Positions 10,991 to 23,100 of a stretch of 64,000 nucleotides of DNA are shown here, piece by piece; the first letter of the stretch is position 1, and each line of letters begins with the position of its first letter. Both the position numbers and the translations under genes were made by a program. The notes under the pieces were generated by a model. The model saw only the letters and a list, made by a program, of their open reading frames with translations. It made no database searches and was not told where the DNA came from. Origin of the DNA: Harmothoe impar (taxonomy: Eukaryota > Annelida > Polychaeta > Phyllodocida > Polynoidae); assembly GCA_947462335.1 (NCBI GenBank), contig OX381714.1:59069800-59133799 (forward strand), read 5' to 3'.

Positions 10991-13900
10991 TATGTGAGAC
11001 TGTAGCACAAAGCTGGCATCATGAGACCCTATGGGGTTGATACACTCATACTCTGCTGGTCAGTACCAGTAGTGATCCATAGTTATGACAGATCAACATA
11101 AATCCTTTAGGAAACATACCATGCTTATGGACCTGCTTAGGTGCATGAACTCAGATATCTGGATCAGAGGGCAGATGAACCCTATCTACTAGAAGTGTGC
11201 ACTCAAGCATTACGAACAGCTGATGGAACTCTTCTTACCAACCCTATCCACCGATCCTGCCTTACCTTAATCACAATCTGGAAGTGCATGGGATCAATAT
11301 AAGTTTTAAACTGTAGCTTGAAAAGTAGCAGTTTAAAAAATGTGAATCAGATTTTGAAAAAGGGCTGGGTTGGGTCATTCTGAAGCAGATTTAGTTCAGA
11401 CTAGTACCAAAGTGACTGAAACAGCTCATGCCATTGGGCTTCTGACCACATCTGAAAACAAATGCAGGAAATTTAGAACATATCAGCAAATAATTCAATG
11501 TTAGTGGGAGCATCAAACACATATTGTAGGCAAGGGCCTTTAATGAAACAATAATGAGTTGCTCACCGCTGATACATTAATGCATCATGTCAACTATAAG
11601 ACATAGTGCAGCATATCACTGCATACTCCGTACTGTGAAACTACGGTAGCGAAGGGTGTAGTAACAGCCTTGGTCCTCTGATACATGTGGCTGTCTAGTG
11701 GTAAGTGTGGGGACTGTATGATCAATGTGTAATGGGAGGGTAGTAAGTGGTGAACCACCCACATCCACCACAGCCCTGTCATCAGACCTCCCACCACTTA
11801 GGCTGCACACTACTACGCATTCCAGTAGGGGAACTGAGAAACAGGCCAAGGGAGTCCAGATACAGATATATAGAGATAATAATGAGACAGGGACATTCAC
11901 AAACAGATATCTCTCTGCTCATTGGGGAACTTGTTTAAAGAATAATGTATTATATTTTGGTCAAAAGTTCAACTTTCTTTAGGTATAAACACTGACAAAC
12001 AAATATGAATATTCAAGGGAACCTTGTCCGTTCAATTAAGACACATTTAATACAGACTACTGTGTATGTGAGAAGTGCAAGTCTCCCCTGCTAGTTCTAC
12101 ATGGAATGATGTCCAGAGTATCCCAATATCACCCCTTTTTCATGCCTAGGCCCCTTTCTCACCCCTCTATGTGCCTCCATACATATATCCTCAGTCAACC
12201 TTCTTATCTTTCATAGCAACCTCCTGTCCTTATATATGTATATCCCACTTCTAAACATATCTAGGCCACGTCCCCAGCAGGTGGCAGCATGGGTATGATG
12301 ACAAGGCCACATACCACAATAGAGATGTCAGCCTCTCCATGGCACCTGTATCATATCTCCATCCACGGGGCCGGGAGGGGATACTGCCTATAGAAATGTA
12401 GATATGACATACTGAGCTGCCACGGCATGCTAGAGTGTTGGAGGTAGAAGCCAGGCTGAAAGATCCTGCAGTAGCCTTCTTCCTCGGAATTCCCCCCTCA
12501 TAGATTATATGAAATAATAGGTAATGTACCGGAATTGCATCAATTTCTTCTGGTGCAAGGCCTACCCAGTGGATGCAATTATATGATTATGAGCTCAACT
12601 GACATGCGATGCTTTTGGGCAAAGTTACATTCATGGGGAACATAATCATAATCCCTTTTTTGGAAAATGTTTTATAATTGTCACTTTTAATGCAGGATAA
12701 TGAAGAGGGTGACATGGGGGTACATAAAACATTGCGCTAATTAACATAAGAAATTGATTCTGTGACACTTTTTCACACTATTAAAGGGGGTGCAGAGGGG
12801 TCCCCCCCCCCCTGAGGTTGGAAAGTCGCCGAAATCAAGGGCCCCGGGTCACAAAGTCGCTTTTTAGACCATCTTTGCTATAGATATATTTTTCCAAAGG
12901 TCGCCAAGGCGCTTAATTTATTCTACCAAGTCGCCAGGTCGCCTGGAAAACAGCACAGGTCGCCAGGTTGCTTTTTACCCCTCTGGAGCCACATTAAATT
13001 GTCATTGTTTTCTGTAAGACCCCCCAGTAACAATACACTATGCTTCATCCAAAAGAGCTCCAAACTAGTATGTCTCTGATTAATAGGTTTCAATTAACTT
13101 CACCTGAGACACCAGTAATCCCCTTCGTTGCCACCTGTGATTTATTGTGCTCTTATTTCTTTGTATTACATATGTAATTTTAAGTGGATTCTTCTCCTTT
13201 TCATTCTATATGACCCAAACATAATCTAAATGTCTTTCTGAAGTAGTTCTCTTGTAACAATCTTCAATCCTAGAGCTGTGAAATTATTCATTCATGAACA
13301 AAGGTAACCTAAGCTTCAAAGAGCTTCTCCCTTGTCTTCTTTGATAATGCGTCCTGTAAGGCATTTCTGAGAAGGTGTCGGGGGAGTTAAATCATTAATT
13401 GGCCCTTTGCCTTTGTTTTGCTCTTCTTACAACCACACCACGTTTGGAGCAAATTGAAAGTACATGTTTGTAACAGTGGATGAGGTGATACCCTAGGCTG
13501 TGCCTCACCAGATCGGTGCACAGACAAAGCTGTACGAGTTTTTGGTCTGTTGGAGGTATATTTTACAAGTTGACCCTCGGGCCGTAATGTGGAACAGGAT
13601 AAGTTTCCTGGATTGCTCTCGGGTTACAATTTGTAGCTTAATCATTTTTCTTCAGCCAAAGCTCCCATAACCATTGGTGTACATACGCATACATATCACC
13701 CTGGTAGCACAGTCAGTGTAAGGCCATGCTCATTAGCATGTTTCTCTGAGGGCCACTGTCAGTCTGCCCTCCATCAGATAAGATGGATGAAGACAGATGG
13801 GTCTTTAGGGCAGAAGACCTGACAACTTAAACATACTGTAGCCTGCGTTGCTTTCTTGTGGTTGAATTTGAGCCACCATATGTGTTATGCTTTATAATAT

Positions 13901-15290
13901 TCAGTTGGGAGGTTTTGAGCATAAACTGTCATTTGACAGTTCTCCCACACACAACAGGAATATCCATTTGTGATATTGTGATTTTGTAATGTGCTTATTA
14001 CCTTAACCCACTCACCGCTAGATTTCTCTATTAATTTTGCTGGCCAAAAATTAAAAAAGTTTTCAATATCAAAAATTGTCATGACTTCTCATGGAGTTTA
14101 CAACGTGGACAGAAATAGTGCAGGGGATGTGACAGAGGATGTCACAAGTTTTAGGATGTTGACAAACGTGGTTTGCTTTTACTGAGCATGTAATAACATA
14201 TGTTCATCAATTTTGAGCAATATTCTTTCTTTAGCTCTGTAAGTTGGATGTACTGGCTGCTTCAGCGGCTTGCTGTTGAAAGTGCAATGCTCTCCCTTTT
14301 CCTGTTATTACTTTAAGCCTAACAAGAATGACCTGTGTCAGAAAGATATGAAGATGGCTAATGTTCTCCTCTTCCATTAAAACAACCTGGTTCTAACAAC
14401 TCAGAAATGATCTAAAGCTTCTGTAAGGTAATTCCTCCTGCTGTTAAATTATACATGAACAGAAGTAACTAGATCTTTAAAGAAATTCTCCCTTGTCTAC
14501 CTTGATAATACCTCTTGTAAAGCTTTTCTGAGAAGGTGTGAGGGGAGCTTCTCCCTTGTCTATTTTCCAAGAAGGTGTTGGGTAAGTTAGATTAAAACAT
14601 CAGTAAGTCTCTCCTCTTTTGTCTCCATGTCCCTACAGCCATATTAGATTCATGTTCTTAACACCGGATGAGGTAACACCTCAATGGTTCACATTAGAAT
14701 GATAATAGAGATGGAGGAGGGTAAAGGGATGGGTGAGGTAGCAACTTAGATCCCTCACCCATTTGATTTTGAGATCCTAACTTCTGAAAACTCTATGAGG
14801 AACCTAAATATATCATAAGGAGGATCATAAGGAACATTAGGGTTCTTATATGATTTTCTCTCATAATTCAGATGCAGAGATGTTTCCTTTAAGCCCTGCA
14901 TGAGCTACTCTCTCACAACATATAGTGCCATAAATATCATGGAGGATATATAGTAACCCAAGTGTATAAGGGTATCTGTGTGTGTTGTGGGGGGGGGGGA
15001 TGCTACTGATGGTGGGGAGAAGCTGTTACCATGGTAACATTCAGATATCGCTACAACTGTACATATGCAATGATCTTGGATTGCTGAGGGTTTGCCCCGA
15101 GAGTCAAGTAGTAGTGTTTAGTAGTTCCCCATTCACCCAGACTCTACTTCTGGCCTGTAAGCTATAGACTGTAACACTGCCATTTTGTAACTGATTACAC
15201 ATACAGGTTATATCCCAGGCAAGTCTTTACCAGCCCTGCTTCTCTGCCCTCCGACCATTACAGCTGTGCACACGATGTCTGCTTGTTACA
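10991..15290. other. Non-coding stretch with dispersed repeats
   Basis: No exon recognised. It contains a GTCGCCAGGTCGC-type local repeat at 12,820-12,980 and two related segments, 13,260-13,480 and 14,400-14,670. Both of those hold CTTCTCCCTTGTCTNNTTTGATAAT and TTTCTGAGAAGGTGT. A reversed third copy of that family is at 45,830-45,960. Confidence 0.45.
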
Positions 15291-15328
15291 TTATAGGCTC
15301 AGTCTCTCAACTTTGTAACAATTGGATA

Positions 15329-15461
15329 GTCTTTGACCGGGTGACGTCTTTGACTGGGTGACGTCTTTGACCGGGTGACATCTTTGACCGGGTGACGTCT
15401 TTGACCGGGTGTCGTCTTTGACCGGGTGACCTCTTTGACTAGGTGACATCTTTGACCGGGA
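15329..15461 (+). repeat. 17-bp tandem repeat, eight units
   Basis: Unit GTCTTTGACCGGGTGAC, eight near-identical copies with single-base differences. It forms part of the surrounding MITE, and the same unit reappears in the MITE at 58.8 kb. Confidence 0.85.
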
Positions 15462-15651
15462 GGCTAGAAAAGGCCATTTTTTTCAATTTCTCTACTATTA
15501 GAGACAATATGTGGATGGTTATTGCATAATACTTTGGACAGTGTACCTCTTCAAATTCTACATAATATAGAAAGTGATGTCTTTGACCGGGCAGAGGAAG
15601 AGATATAACATTATGCTATAATGCATGTAAAAGAGCCTAAATATAAATATA

Positions 15652-15918
15652 AGGGAGTGTTCATTTATTAATTACAGGGGGGGTGGTGAGATTTTGCGCG
15701 GAGGGGCGAAAATTATTTACGCCCCCACCTCGAGTGCGCGTGGAATGTTTTGTGCCCCCCCTTGCCGAAGGCGGCGAAAATTTTTCGCCCACCCCCTTTG
15801 AACTATAATAACATGCTGGCTTTTTTGCTAAAAAGGGGCTACATTTTTTACGCCCCCCCTCTCAAGAGGGGTCAGAATCTTTTACACCCCCCCTGTAACT
15901 AATAAATGAACACTCCCT
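15652..15918. mobile_element. G-run MITE nested in another MITE
   Basis: Ends AGGGAGTGTTCATTTATTAA...ACAGGGGGGG and the exact mirror CCCCCCCTGTAACTAATAAATGAACACTCCCT. The interior is in opposite orientation to that of the 10.7-kb copy. It interrupts the 15,295-16,007 element, so it inserted later. Confidence 0.8.
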
Positions 15919-16007
15919 AACAAACTTTAAATATATTTCCTTTCATATAGTGTGAAAATATCCTTTGACTTTTTCCACCTTTGTTACAAAGTCGTGAGAC
16001 TGAGCCT

Positions 16008-19000
16008 GTAACAAGAAATAGAGGTTACATTTTGACCACGGAGACCACAGACAAACTTCTGGGTTGGGACCATCTATGAATCATAGTTATAGATTTTACA
16101 TTTTCTTCATATGCTTATATAACACAAGTACAGTGGCTGTGCACACTAGTTGTGTGCTATTTTGTAGTGCTGTTTTCTTGAGCTTTCACTTGCAGATATA
16201 TAGATTCTAGTAAAGCAATTGCAAGACCCTGCATGGACGCAATAAGACACATGCTTTGACCCAACCCACTAAACACCCCCTGTAAGACCCATTCGTAGTT
16301 CTGGGAGAACTCTGTTATCTATGAAAGTAAGGAGTGCACGTAGAGAGACAGGTACTGCGGGGATCCAGTAGATGCTGGCCCCACAGAGATGCATAGTCTA
16401 AGATTTGGTTGCACTATAATCTGGTACGGCCCCACCTGGGTATTCACCAACACAGTAAGATGATCCGATTTACTGTTTTATTTCATTGCAATCTTTTATC
16501 ATCTTATTTTTGGATTGGTAGATATCATATTTTGCAAGATCAGACAACAAATACTGTCTGCCAATCAAGAGAGTTTGTGGGAGACAATAAATCTAGCTCA
16601 TTTATTGAAAGATATTGAAACATAGCCTTTGATAACCAACTTGCAATTCCATATGGCAGTAAATGTCAATTATCAATCTCACAAATTAATTTAAAATGAG
16701 TTACAAAAATGAAGTCAATTGATCTAAAATGGTCTAATCTTGTCCAACAACACCTGCAGAATGCATCAGTTCCTAGCCAACACACACCCCAGCACAGACC
16801 GCTACCAATCCTATGACCCTAGTCACTGCCTACCATAGAGCCCTAATCATCCAAGTCCTGCCTTTCATAGATCCCCAATCACCCAATACTGGCAATTACA
16901 TGACCTTCAGTGGCCATCAATCGGGCCATAGGCCACCCATAACTCTGACCTAAGGACCCTGCCTGTCTCCTTACATTCGTAGCAGATATGGTCCCAGCTA
17001 GCACCTTACATAAAAATAACTAGTAAATCATAGTTCTGAGCTCCAACACTAGGCGTCTCATTTTGCAATGTGATCACATTTTAGTCAGCATTCCCCCCTT
17101 CTTGATTAAAAGTTGGATCAAATTAATTGTATAATCTGCAATGAGGGACAAGGTTGGACTACATTTCTTCAGTAATATTTAATGTGTTACTTGTGTTACA
17201 GTGACTCAGTGAATTATAGTTGGACAGCCAAGGCACATAATGGGACACCTCTTCTGTGTCCTTTGAACTTGTATAAGAAGAAATTCTGGCTTTGGGCTGA
17301 TATCACATCTGGGCCTCCTGGCTAGGATAAATGTGTCTGTAAGGAATTGAAAATGCCTGCAAAGTGTTTTTCACAGAGCAGGTCTTTGCTTCCTATGCAG
17401 AGTGCCTATGAACATGTCATACATTGACATAAAATGGACATAACTTTATGATGTCTACAATCTCTCTCAGATGTATCCTAAATATCCTATCTGATTTATA
17501 ATCACTACTGGGAGGGGGTATTCTCAAAACTGGTGCAAAAGTCATCCCTGCAACAGGTCATGTACATATCTCCATATCACATCTTTTTGACATGTCTAAA
17601 TTTATATGTTTCAGACGTGTTTTACAGCTGGTCATATATACGTCATTATTATTAAGTTCAAACATATCGTTGATTTTTTTTTTTTTAGATGAAAATATAC
17701 TTATGTAAAATACCCATGCAAAGGGACACGTAAAAACTTCTTGCGTATGTGACATCTTGGGAACGACAATTGACATCATACAATGATGTCACCACCAATC
17801 AGAAAATGATGTAAAAAGGATGCGATTTACTACGAGTTTTGCTAGCTGGGGTGTTATCAAAGTACCACTGTCACCTGCAGCACATTGTTGTGACACCCAG
17901 GTACCACTGCCACATGATGTGACTACCAGATATGGGTCTGCATCTTCTAGATGCTTCACACATCACTATTTTCCAATGCTTATCCAATCTGTCACTAAAA
18001 TAGTTGTTTTCCAGATGCTTCATCTACTGGTTCTTTCAGTGTCGGCAGAAACTGCAAAAACGGAAGAGGTCAATTGCACAGAGGTTTTATCTAAAAACGT
18101 TTTGCAGAAAACACTTTGTGCCCGATGAATAGCTCCCTTCAGGTCTCGGCAACATAGTAGAGAGTTATACATTAGGCTGGCTGAGGTGAGAGAATTTCAC
18201 CAAAAAAGTAATACCCAGAGGTTTTTATCTACAAGGGGCTTCTGGGAATGGGCACTTGGGGAGCCACTGTGGCACCCATAATGCATCGGTATCTGCAGTC
18301 AATGGTGCACAGTGAGGCTTAAAGCTGGTCCCTTGGTAATCAGATATCCCTAGTATCTAGTTTGTGTCTCCAATATGTAAGGTCCTGATGGTACCACACG
18401 TAAAGCCAAGCATTACAATAGACCATTCAGCTTTACAATAACTTAGGTTATAGGTTTCAAAGCATTATGATGCAAAGAATAATAAGCTGATTTTGCCATC
18501 TGAGCTACAAATCTATCAGTGCTGAACCTTAAAGGGAACTGCTAATTCCAGGATTCTGTGTAGTCTTACGCAATATTATTGTGCCCTTCCTATCATCCCC
18601 TGTATGTCTACCACCTACACTGTCATATTGCTGACATAATTATCCCATTAGTCACACCAGCTGCACAGAGTGTTCGGAAGAGAGCCAATGCCTTTACCCA
18701 GGGAGCTTGAGCAGCAGCAATGACATAATGTGTTACTCTGTTGTATCTCCTCAAATACAACAGGATGATGCCCACTACTTATTATGCAAAATTTTAATGT
18801 CATTGTCCAGATTAAAGACGAGGCTTACCACTATGCATTAGTCTAGCATCAGGTGCTTCAAAACATTGGACTGATAAAGTGTGTTTTATTTAAACTATAA
18901 TGCCCAAACATTGCCTGAACACGCATCTGTGCCTATCAGGCCTAAAGCAGCAAAACAAAGTGAGTGTTACTCCCCTCCTCCCCATGTATCAATTGAATTC

Positions 19001-19245
19001 CTGTAGCTGCAGTCATTGCTGTCACTTTACTGCAGCATTGTTGAGTTAGTGCCCAGACAGGCGGGTTGAGTTTCGGATGGAGAGGAGAGTAGGATGGGGC
19101 GGGATAGGGGCGGCTTATTCACATCTCTATCCCTGCCTTTTTGTCCAATTCCTTTGCAGATTAATCAATTGTATCTGTCAGGGCCATCCCCTTCCACTAT
19201 GCCCTTTGTATGGATGGATAGGGGTGGTGGAGGCCTGGCAGTTGG
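16008..19245. other. Non-coding stretch
   Basis: No exon recognised. A dispersed repeat at 18,185-18,345 (GGGGAGCCACTGTGGCACC, ATGGTGCACA) recurs reversed at 43,790-43,930. The left side of the Polinton-like insertion ends with the target copy CAGGAG at 19,246-19,251. Confidence 0.45.
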
Positions 19246-19251
19246 CAGGAG
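19246..19251. repeat. Left target-site duplication CAGGAG
   Basis: Identical to the six bases directly after the right end (28,872-28,877). A 6-bp duplication is the length described for Polinton/Maverick elements, set by their retrovirus-like integrase. Confidence 0.8.
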
Positions 19252-19317
19252 AGTAGTATATAATGTATCGGAACGGGACTATGCTTAAGTACTGTTTATT
19301 ACTCAATCGACATGCAG

Positions 19318-19670
19318 CCAATCAGAGGCCTCCATTTGGTCACGTGACCGGAAGTGACCTACTTAGGGTATTAGTGGTGACGTCACGTGACCTAGTTAGC
19401 CAATCAGAGGCCGCCATTTGGTCACGTGACCGGAAGTGACGTCATATGACCTACTTATGGACCGGAAGTGACGTCATATGACCTACTTAGGGGACCGGAA
19501 GTGACGTCATATGACCTAATTTAGGATCACGTGACCGGAAGTGACCTGATGAGTCACGTGACCGGAAGTGACGTCACATGACCTAATGGACAACCGGAAG
19601 TGAGTGACCTCATTGAGGATCACGTGACCGGAAGTGACCTGATTGATCACGTGACCGGAAGAAGTGACGT
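19318..19670. promoter_or_regulatory. Array of CCAAT / E-box / ETS / CRE-like motifs
   Basis: The composite CACGTGACCGGAAGTGACGT recurs with spacing of roughly 25-45 bp, with variants ending in CATATGACC. By sequence these are CACGTG (USF-type E-box), CCGGAAGT (ETS/GABP core), TGACGTCA (CREB/ATF) and, at the outer end, CCAAT with GCCGCCATTTG (YY1-like). The mirrored array is at about 28,440-28,800. A promoter, enhancer or replication-origin role is inference. Confidence 0.55.
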
Positions 19671-19867
19671 CATGCGACTTAATGAAGAGATGAGCGTCTT
19701 TAAGGGGTCACGCGCTTTAAAATGTGATATATATTTTTTTTGGAGGAGGCGAGTCTCTTATTTTTTTTGGTAAACCAATAAAAAACACAACAATATAGGG
19801 GGGTGGGGGGGCACTCTAAGGGGCGTTTGTCTCTTTTAAGAAAAAAAGAAAGAAAAGAATTTAATCG

Positions 19868-19909
19868 AGAGACACACTTCTTCCTCTCGAGAGGAAGAAG
19901 TGTGTCTCT
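19868..19909. repeat. Perfect 42-bp palindrome (left arm)
   Basis: Two 21-bp arms meet at CTC|GAG with no spacer. They read AGAGACACACTTCTTCCTC outward to centre, then the mirror. An identical palindrome lies in the right repeat (27,962-28,003). It could extrude as a cruciform or act as a protein-binding or processing site. Confidence 0.9.
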
Positions 19910-20130
19910 TAATTTTTTTGTTTAGGAAGTGACCTGATGAGGCACTTGACTAGAAGTGACGATGTCACATGAGTGACACTTTAAGAGGTCACGCGACTTA
20001 CTAATAAAAGAAGACGTATGAAAATAAAAACACAACAATAATTTTATTTTATTTTTTTTATTTCTTTTTTTTTCAATCTTGATAAACACTCTATTTTTGA
20101 AAAGATGCGCTCAATCAATCAATAACACAC

Positions 20131-20136
20131 TTTATT
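20131..20136 (-). terminator. Polyadenylation signal for polB
   Basis: AATAAA on the minus strand begins about seven bases after the PolB stop codon and is followed by GTGTGTTATTG, a GT-rich downstream element. Confidence 0.5.
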
Positions 20137-20142
20137 TTTTTT

Positions 20143-23100
20143 TCATATCTCTAAAGGACTCGTTGTCACACCGTCAGAATGCACGCGACGCTTATAATAC
20201 AAGTAGCGCACGCCGTCTTTCTCTATGGTGTAGGTGACCATTTTGTTTCGCACCACTTTGAAATTTCTAATTACCGCAAGGAGAGTTTTTCGTTGGCGAA
20301 GAACATCCAAGAAGTCTTCTGGTTCTTTAGGGTTTTGTTTCTTCTGTACACCTTTTGCACTCCATTTTTTGGATTTTCTTTCACCGGTGCCGCTGACTCG
20401 ATCGTAGCAAATGTAAGTCTTAGGGTTGAGACTTAGGATCCCGTCACCTTCCCACTCCGCTTTCATAAGCCCCGAAGTTCTCAGATCATGAAGGTAACGT
20501 CTCTCACAACATCCGCCGGGCGGCGGACACCATTCTCGCACTCTTTCCGTTTTTGTCTTCACGAAAAGCTCTAAGTGATCGTCGCACACCGCTGTCGGAA
20601 TCCACTTTCGTTTCTCTCTGAAGTACGTCTCTCTCAGGCGAGGTTTGACTAGGTCATCCAACGTGTCACCACTGAGAGCCATGTAAAGACTGTCGGTGTC
20701 CATTTGACAAAGAGCATGATCGCGCCGATCGACGAATCTATCCAAGAAGTTGTATGTGAACATTTTCAACTTCGCGTACTGGTATACCATGAACCCTATT
20801 TGAATAGGGAGGTTGTTCTTGACTGTTTTCGGTTGTAGTTCGACTTCAAACAGATCAGAACTCAACTCGGACGCCTTTTTGAAGCGCCACGAATTGGCCA
20901 ATAGTTCGAACTTCCGACTGTCAGTGTATCTCACCGCTGTGTGTTTTTCTTTGTTGCAGATTGTTTTACCGTACGTGGCGTTTCCCATTAACTTGTAACA
21001 GTCTGACAGAATTTTCTTGTTCTCGTTCACGTCTCCACGTCTTCGCGCCGCCGTTACTTCGTCCGCGAAACCGGCAAAGGAGCGTTTAGGTAGGTATTCT
21101 ACGACCAGCTGCACTTTGGTGACTATCAAACCGTGCTCTAAATACCACTTGAGAAGGGGGCGTTCCCAAGAGAATATTTTTTCCGTGGTAACTCCCTATC
21201 AGACATCTCTGAGGCGTGTTCAACAGCTTTTCTTCCTGCGCAAAGTCTGGCATGTGAGGTCCTATGTCTGATTTTGAAACGGACACGTTCTTGAAAAGGG
21301 GGCTCATTTCTTCGAAGTAGTCTCGTAGGTGAGGCGGCGTAGTGATGTCCACTTGAACTAAACCGAACATTTTCCCGTCTTTGACAGCGGAAAGGATGTC
21401 GCTCTTGCTCATTGCGTTTCGAGACACTTTCAAAGCGTCAACCTTCCAGTGTTGTTGGGAGGCCTTACACACGACGACCAGCTTGTGACCTAGCGCTTTT
21501 AAGTAAGCGCTTACTCTAGCCGTTCTGTCGCGTCTCTCCTCCCTCAGTGAAGCGCACTGATATCGGTGCGACGGTATGCACTCGTGAGCGTGGAACCAAC
21601 ACCCGTGAAACTGGAAAACCGTATTAGAGGCCGCGTGAAACCCGTCGACGCGAATTCTTCGACAGCCTAGAACCATCTCGCCGCCGTTGAAAGCGTGGCG
21701 CAGTTTCACGTCGCGGTCGTGCTCTACGAAGCGTAACCACTCCAAAGCGCTGTGAGAGTTTCTTTGCCTAATTTCGGGCTTGAACTCGGTCTCAGGTCGT
21801 CTCACCGCGTAATAGCCCGTGCAGTGCGCTTCGCTCATGCAGCGCAAGTACAGAGAGTTAGCGTCTAGGCCTAGGATGTGCTGGCACGGTCTCGCTTCTT
21901 CGCCGTACTTGTGCTCCCTTATCCGCGTGGTACCCTTCTCGTGAAATCTATGGAAGATGATGGAAGGACCGCCGACTAGATTTTCTTTGATCAGAGCGTG
22001 GAGGACGGCGTCGAACTGGGGGAACGTTGTGAACGCGTCTTCTAGGTTTTGGAAGAGGAACCATAAAGTCAAACCGGCGAGAGAAATCCCGTCTTTCAAC
22101 ATGTCAATGCCGCGATCTTGGAAAAATTTAGCGTGATTTTTCAGAGCTTCTATGAAAGGTTTGACCTCTTTGTTGTTGTAGTGGATCAAGTAATCTCCCA
22201 TAGTTTGCATCTTCTCGTCGGACCAAACTTTCTGACATGCGGCGTAGTCGGATTCGGACATTTTGACGCCCGTCAGTTCGCTGTCAAAAGCCGATCTCGG
22301 TGGCAGTGTTCTGTTTCCCAGTTTCCTGGTAGACGTCATCCATTTGTAAGGAAAGTGACCTTTCTCTTCGTTTCTGGTGAAAGCTCGCAAATAGTTCGGG
22401 TAGTTGTAACCGGGTGCCAAATAGTTGACTACGTCCAAGAAAACCGTGTGCTGTGTGTAAACCGCCAAGTATTGATTGCTTCTCTTTATGACGCTGAATT
22501 CTTGGTTTCTTCGGTCTCCGGAGGCAAAGAACGAGTGAAGGCGTATTTTGATCAGGTTCAAGTCGTAACGCCCCGAGTTGAAGCCCACGACTGGAGCTTG
22601 ACGGATGTATCTCAGAAGCCGCTTCTTCAGTTGAACTAACGGGTGTCTGGTCTGAGCCGCAGCGAAGCCGCCTGGAGAAGGGGTGAATGTCGCCTCCTCC
22701 AGCAGGAGAGCTTCACCTATCGCGGCATCTAACTTCGCTAACGCTAACCCCGATGACTTTGGCGTTCTCGTTTATGTGATTTAAAACTCGGTCCAACAAG
22801 GGGTCGGAATCTGCGTCGGATTCTCTGACGAAGCAGACTGGCCCCTCCCACCCCGGAAAGTCGGATGCGACGCTAGCCGACAAAGGGACGTGATCCCACA
22901 GCAGGGACACGTGTTCCGTCGACGGTTCTCTGCACGGTCTGAAGAAAGCCTCGAAATCGAAGGTGATCTTGTAAGGGTAGATTCCGGAATGTCCGTCGGG
23001 AGGAAAAATGGAGAAGTCTGCTAGCGCTTCGAAAATCGTTCTCGAATTTTGGTAGATGCCACCTACGTAGCGCAACTTGACTTGTCGGCAAGAGGAAAGC

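Larger units (their letters stand above)
15295..16007. mobile_element. MITE carrying a 17-bp minisatellite
   Basis: The ends mirror each other: AGGCTCAGTCTCTCAACTTTGTAAC on the left, GTTACAAAGTCGTGAGACTGAGCCT on the right. Inside the left arm is a 17-bp tandem array. A further unit lies at about 15,575, and a second MITE is nested at 15,652-15,918. Related structures lie at 51.0 and 58.8 kb. Confidence 0.65.
19252..20038 (+). repeat. Left terminal inverted repeat (787 bp)
   Basis: It matches the reverse complement of 27,778-28,871. It contains, from outside in, two CCAATCAGAGGCC boxes (about 19,318 and 19,397), about nine ACCGGAAGTGA motifs with CACGTG and TGACGTCA between 19,340 and 19,670, a G-run, a 42-bp palindrome and an AT-rich inner end. 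Differences between the arms are substitutions and a C-rich expansion on the right. Confidence 0.9.

Noticed and set aside
15329..15461. Possible CRISPR-like array
   Set aside because: The 17-bp units are directly adjacent with no spacers, and the DNA is animal. It is a minisatellite within a MITE.
22118..22639. 173-codon plus-strand ORF
   Set aside because: Lies wholly opposite the PolB exonuclease region and has no domain of its own.
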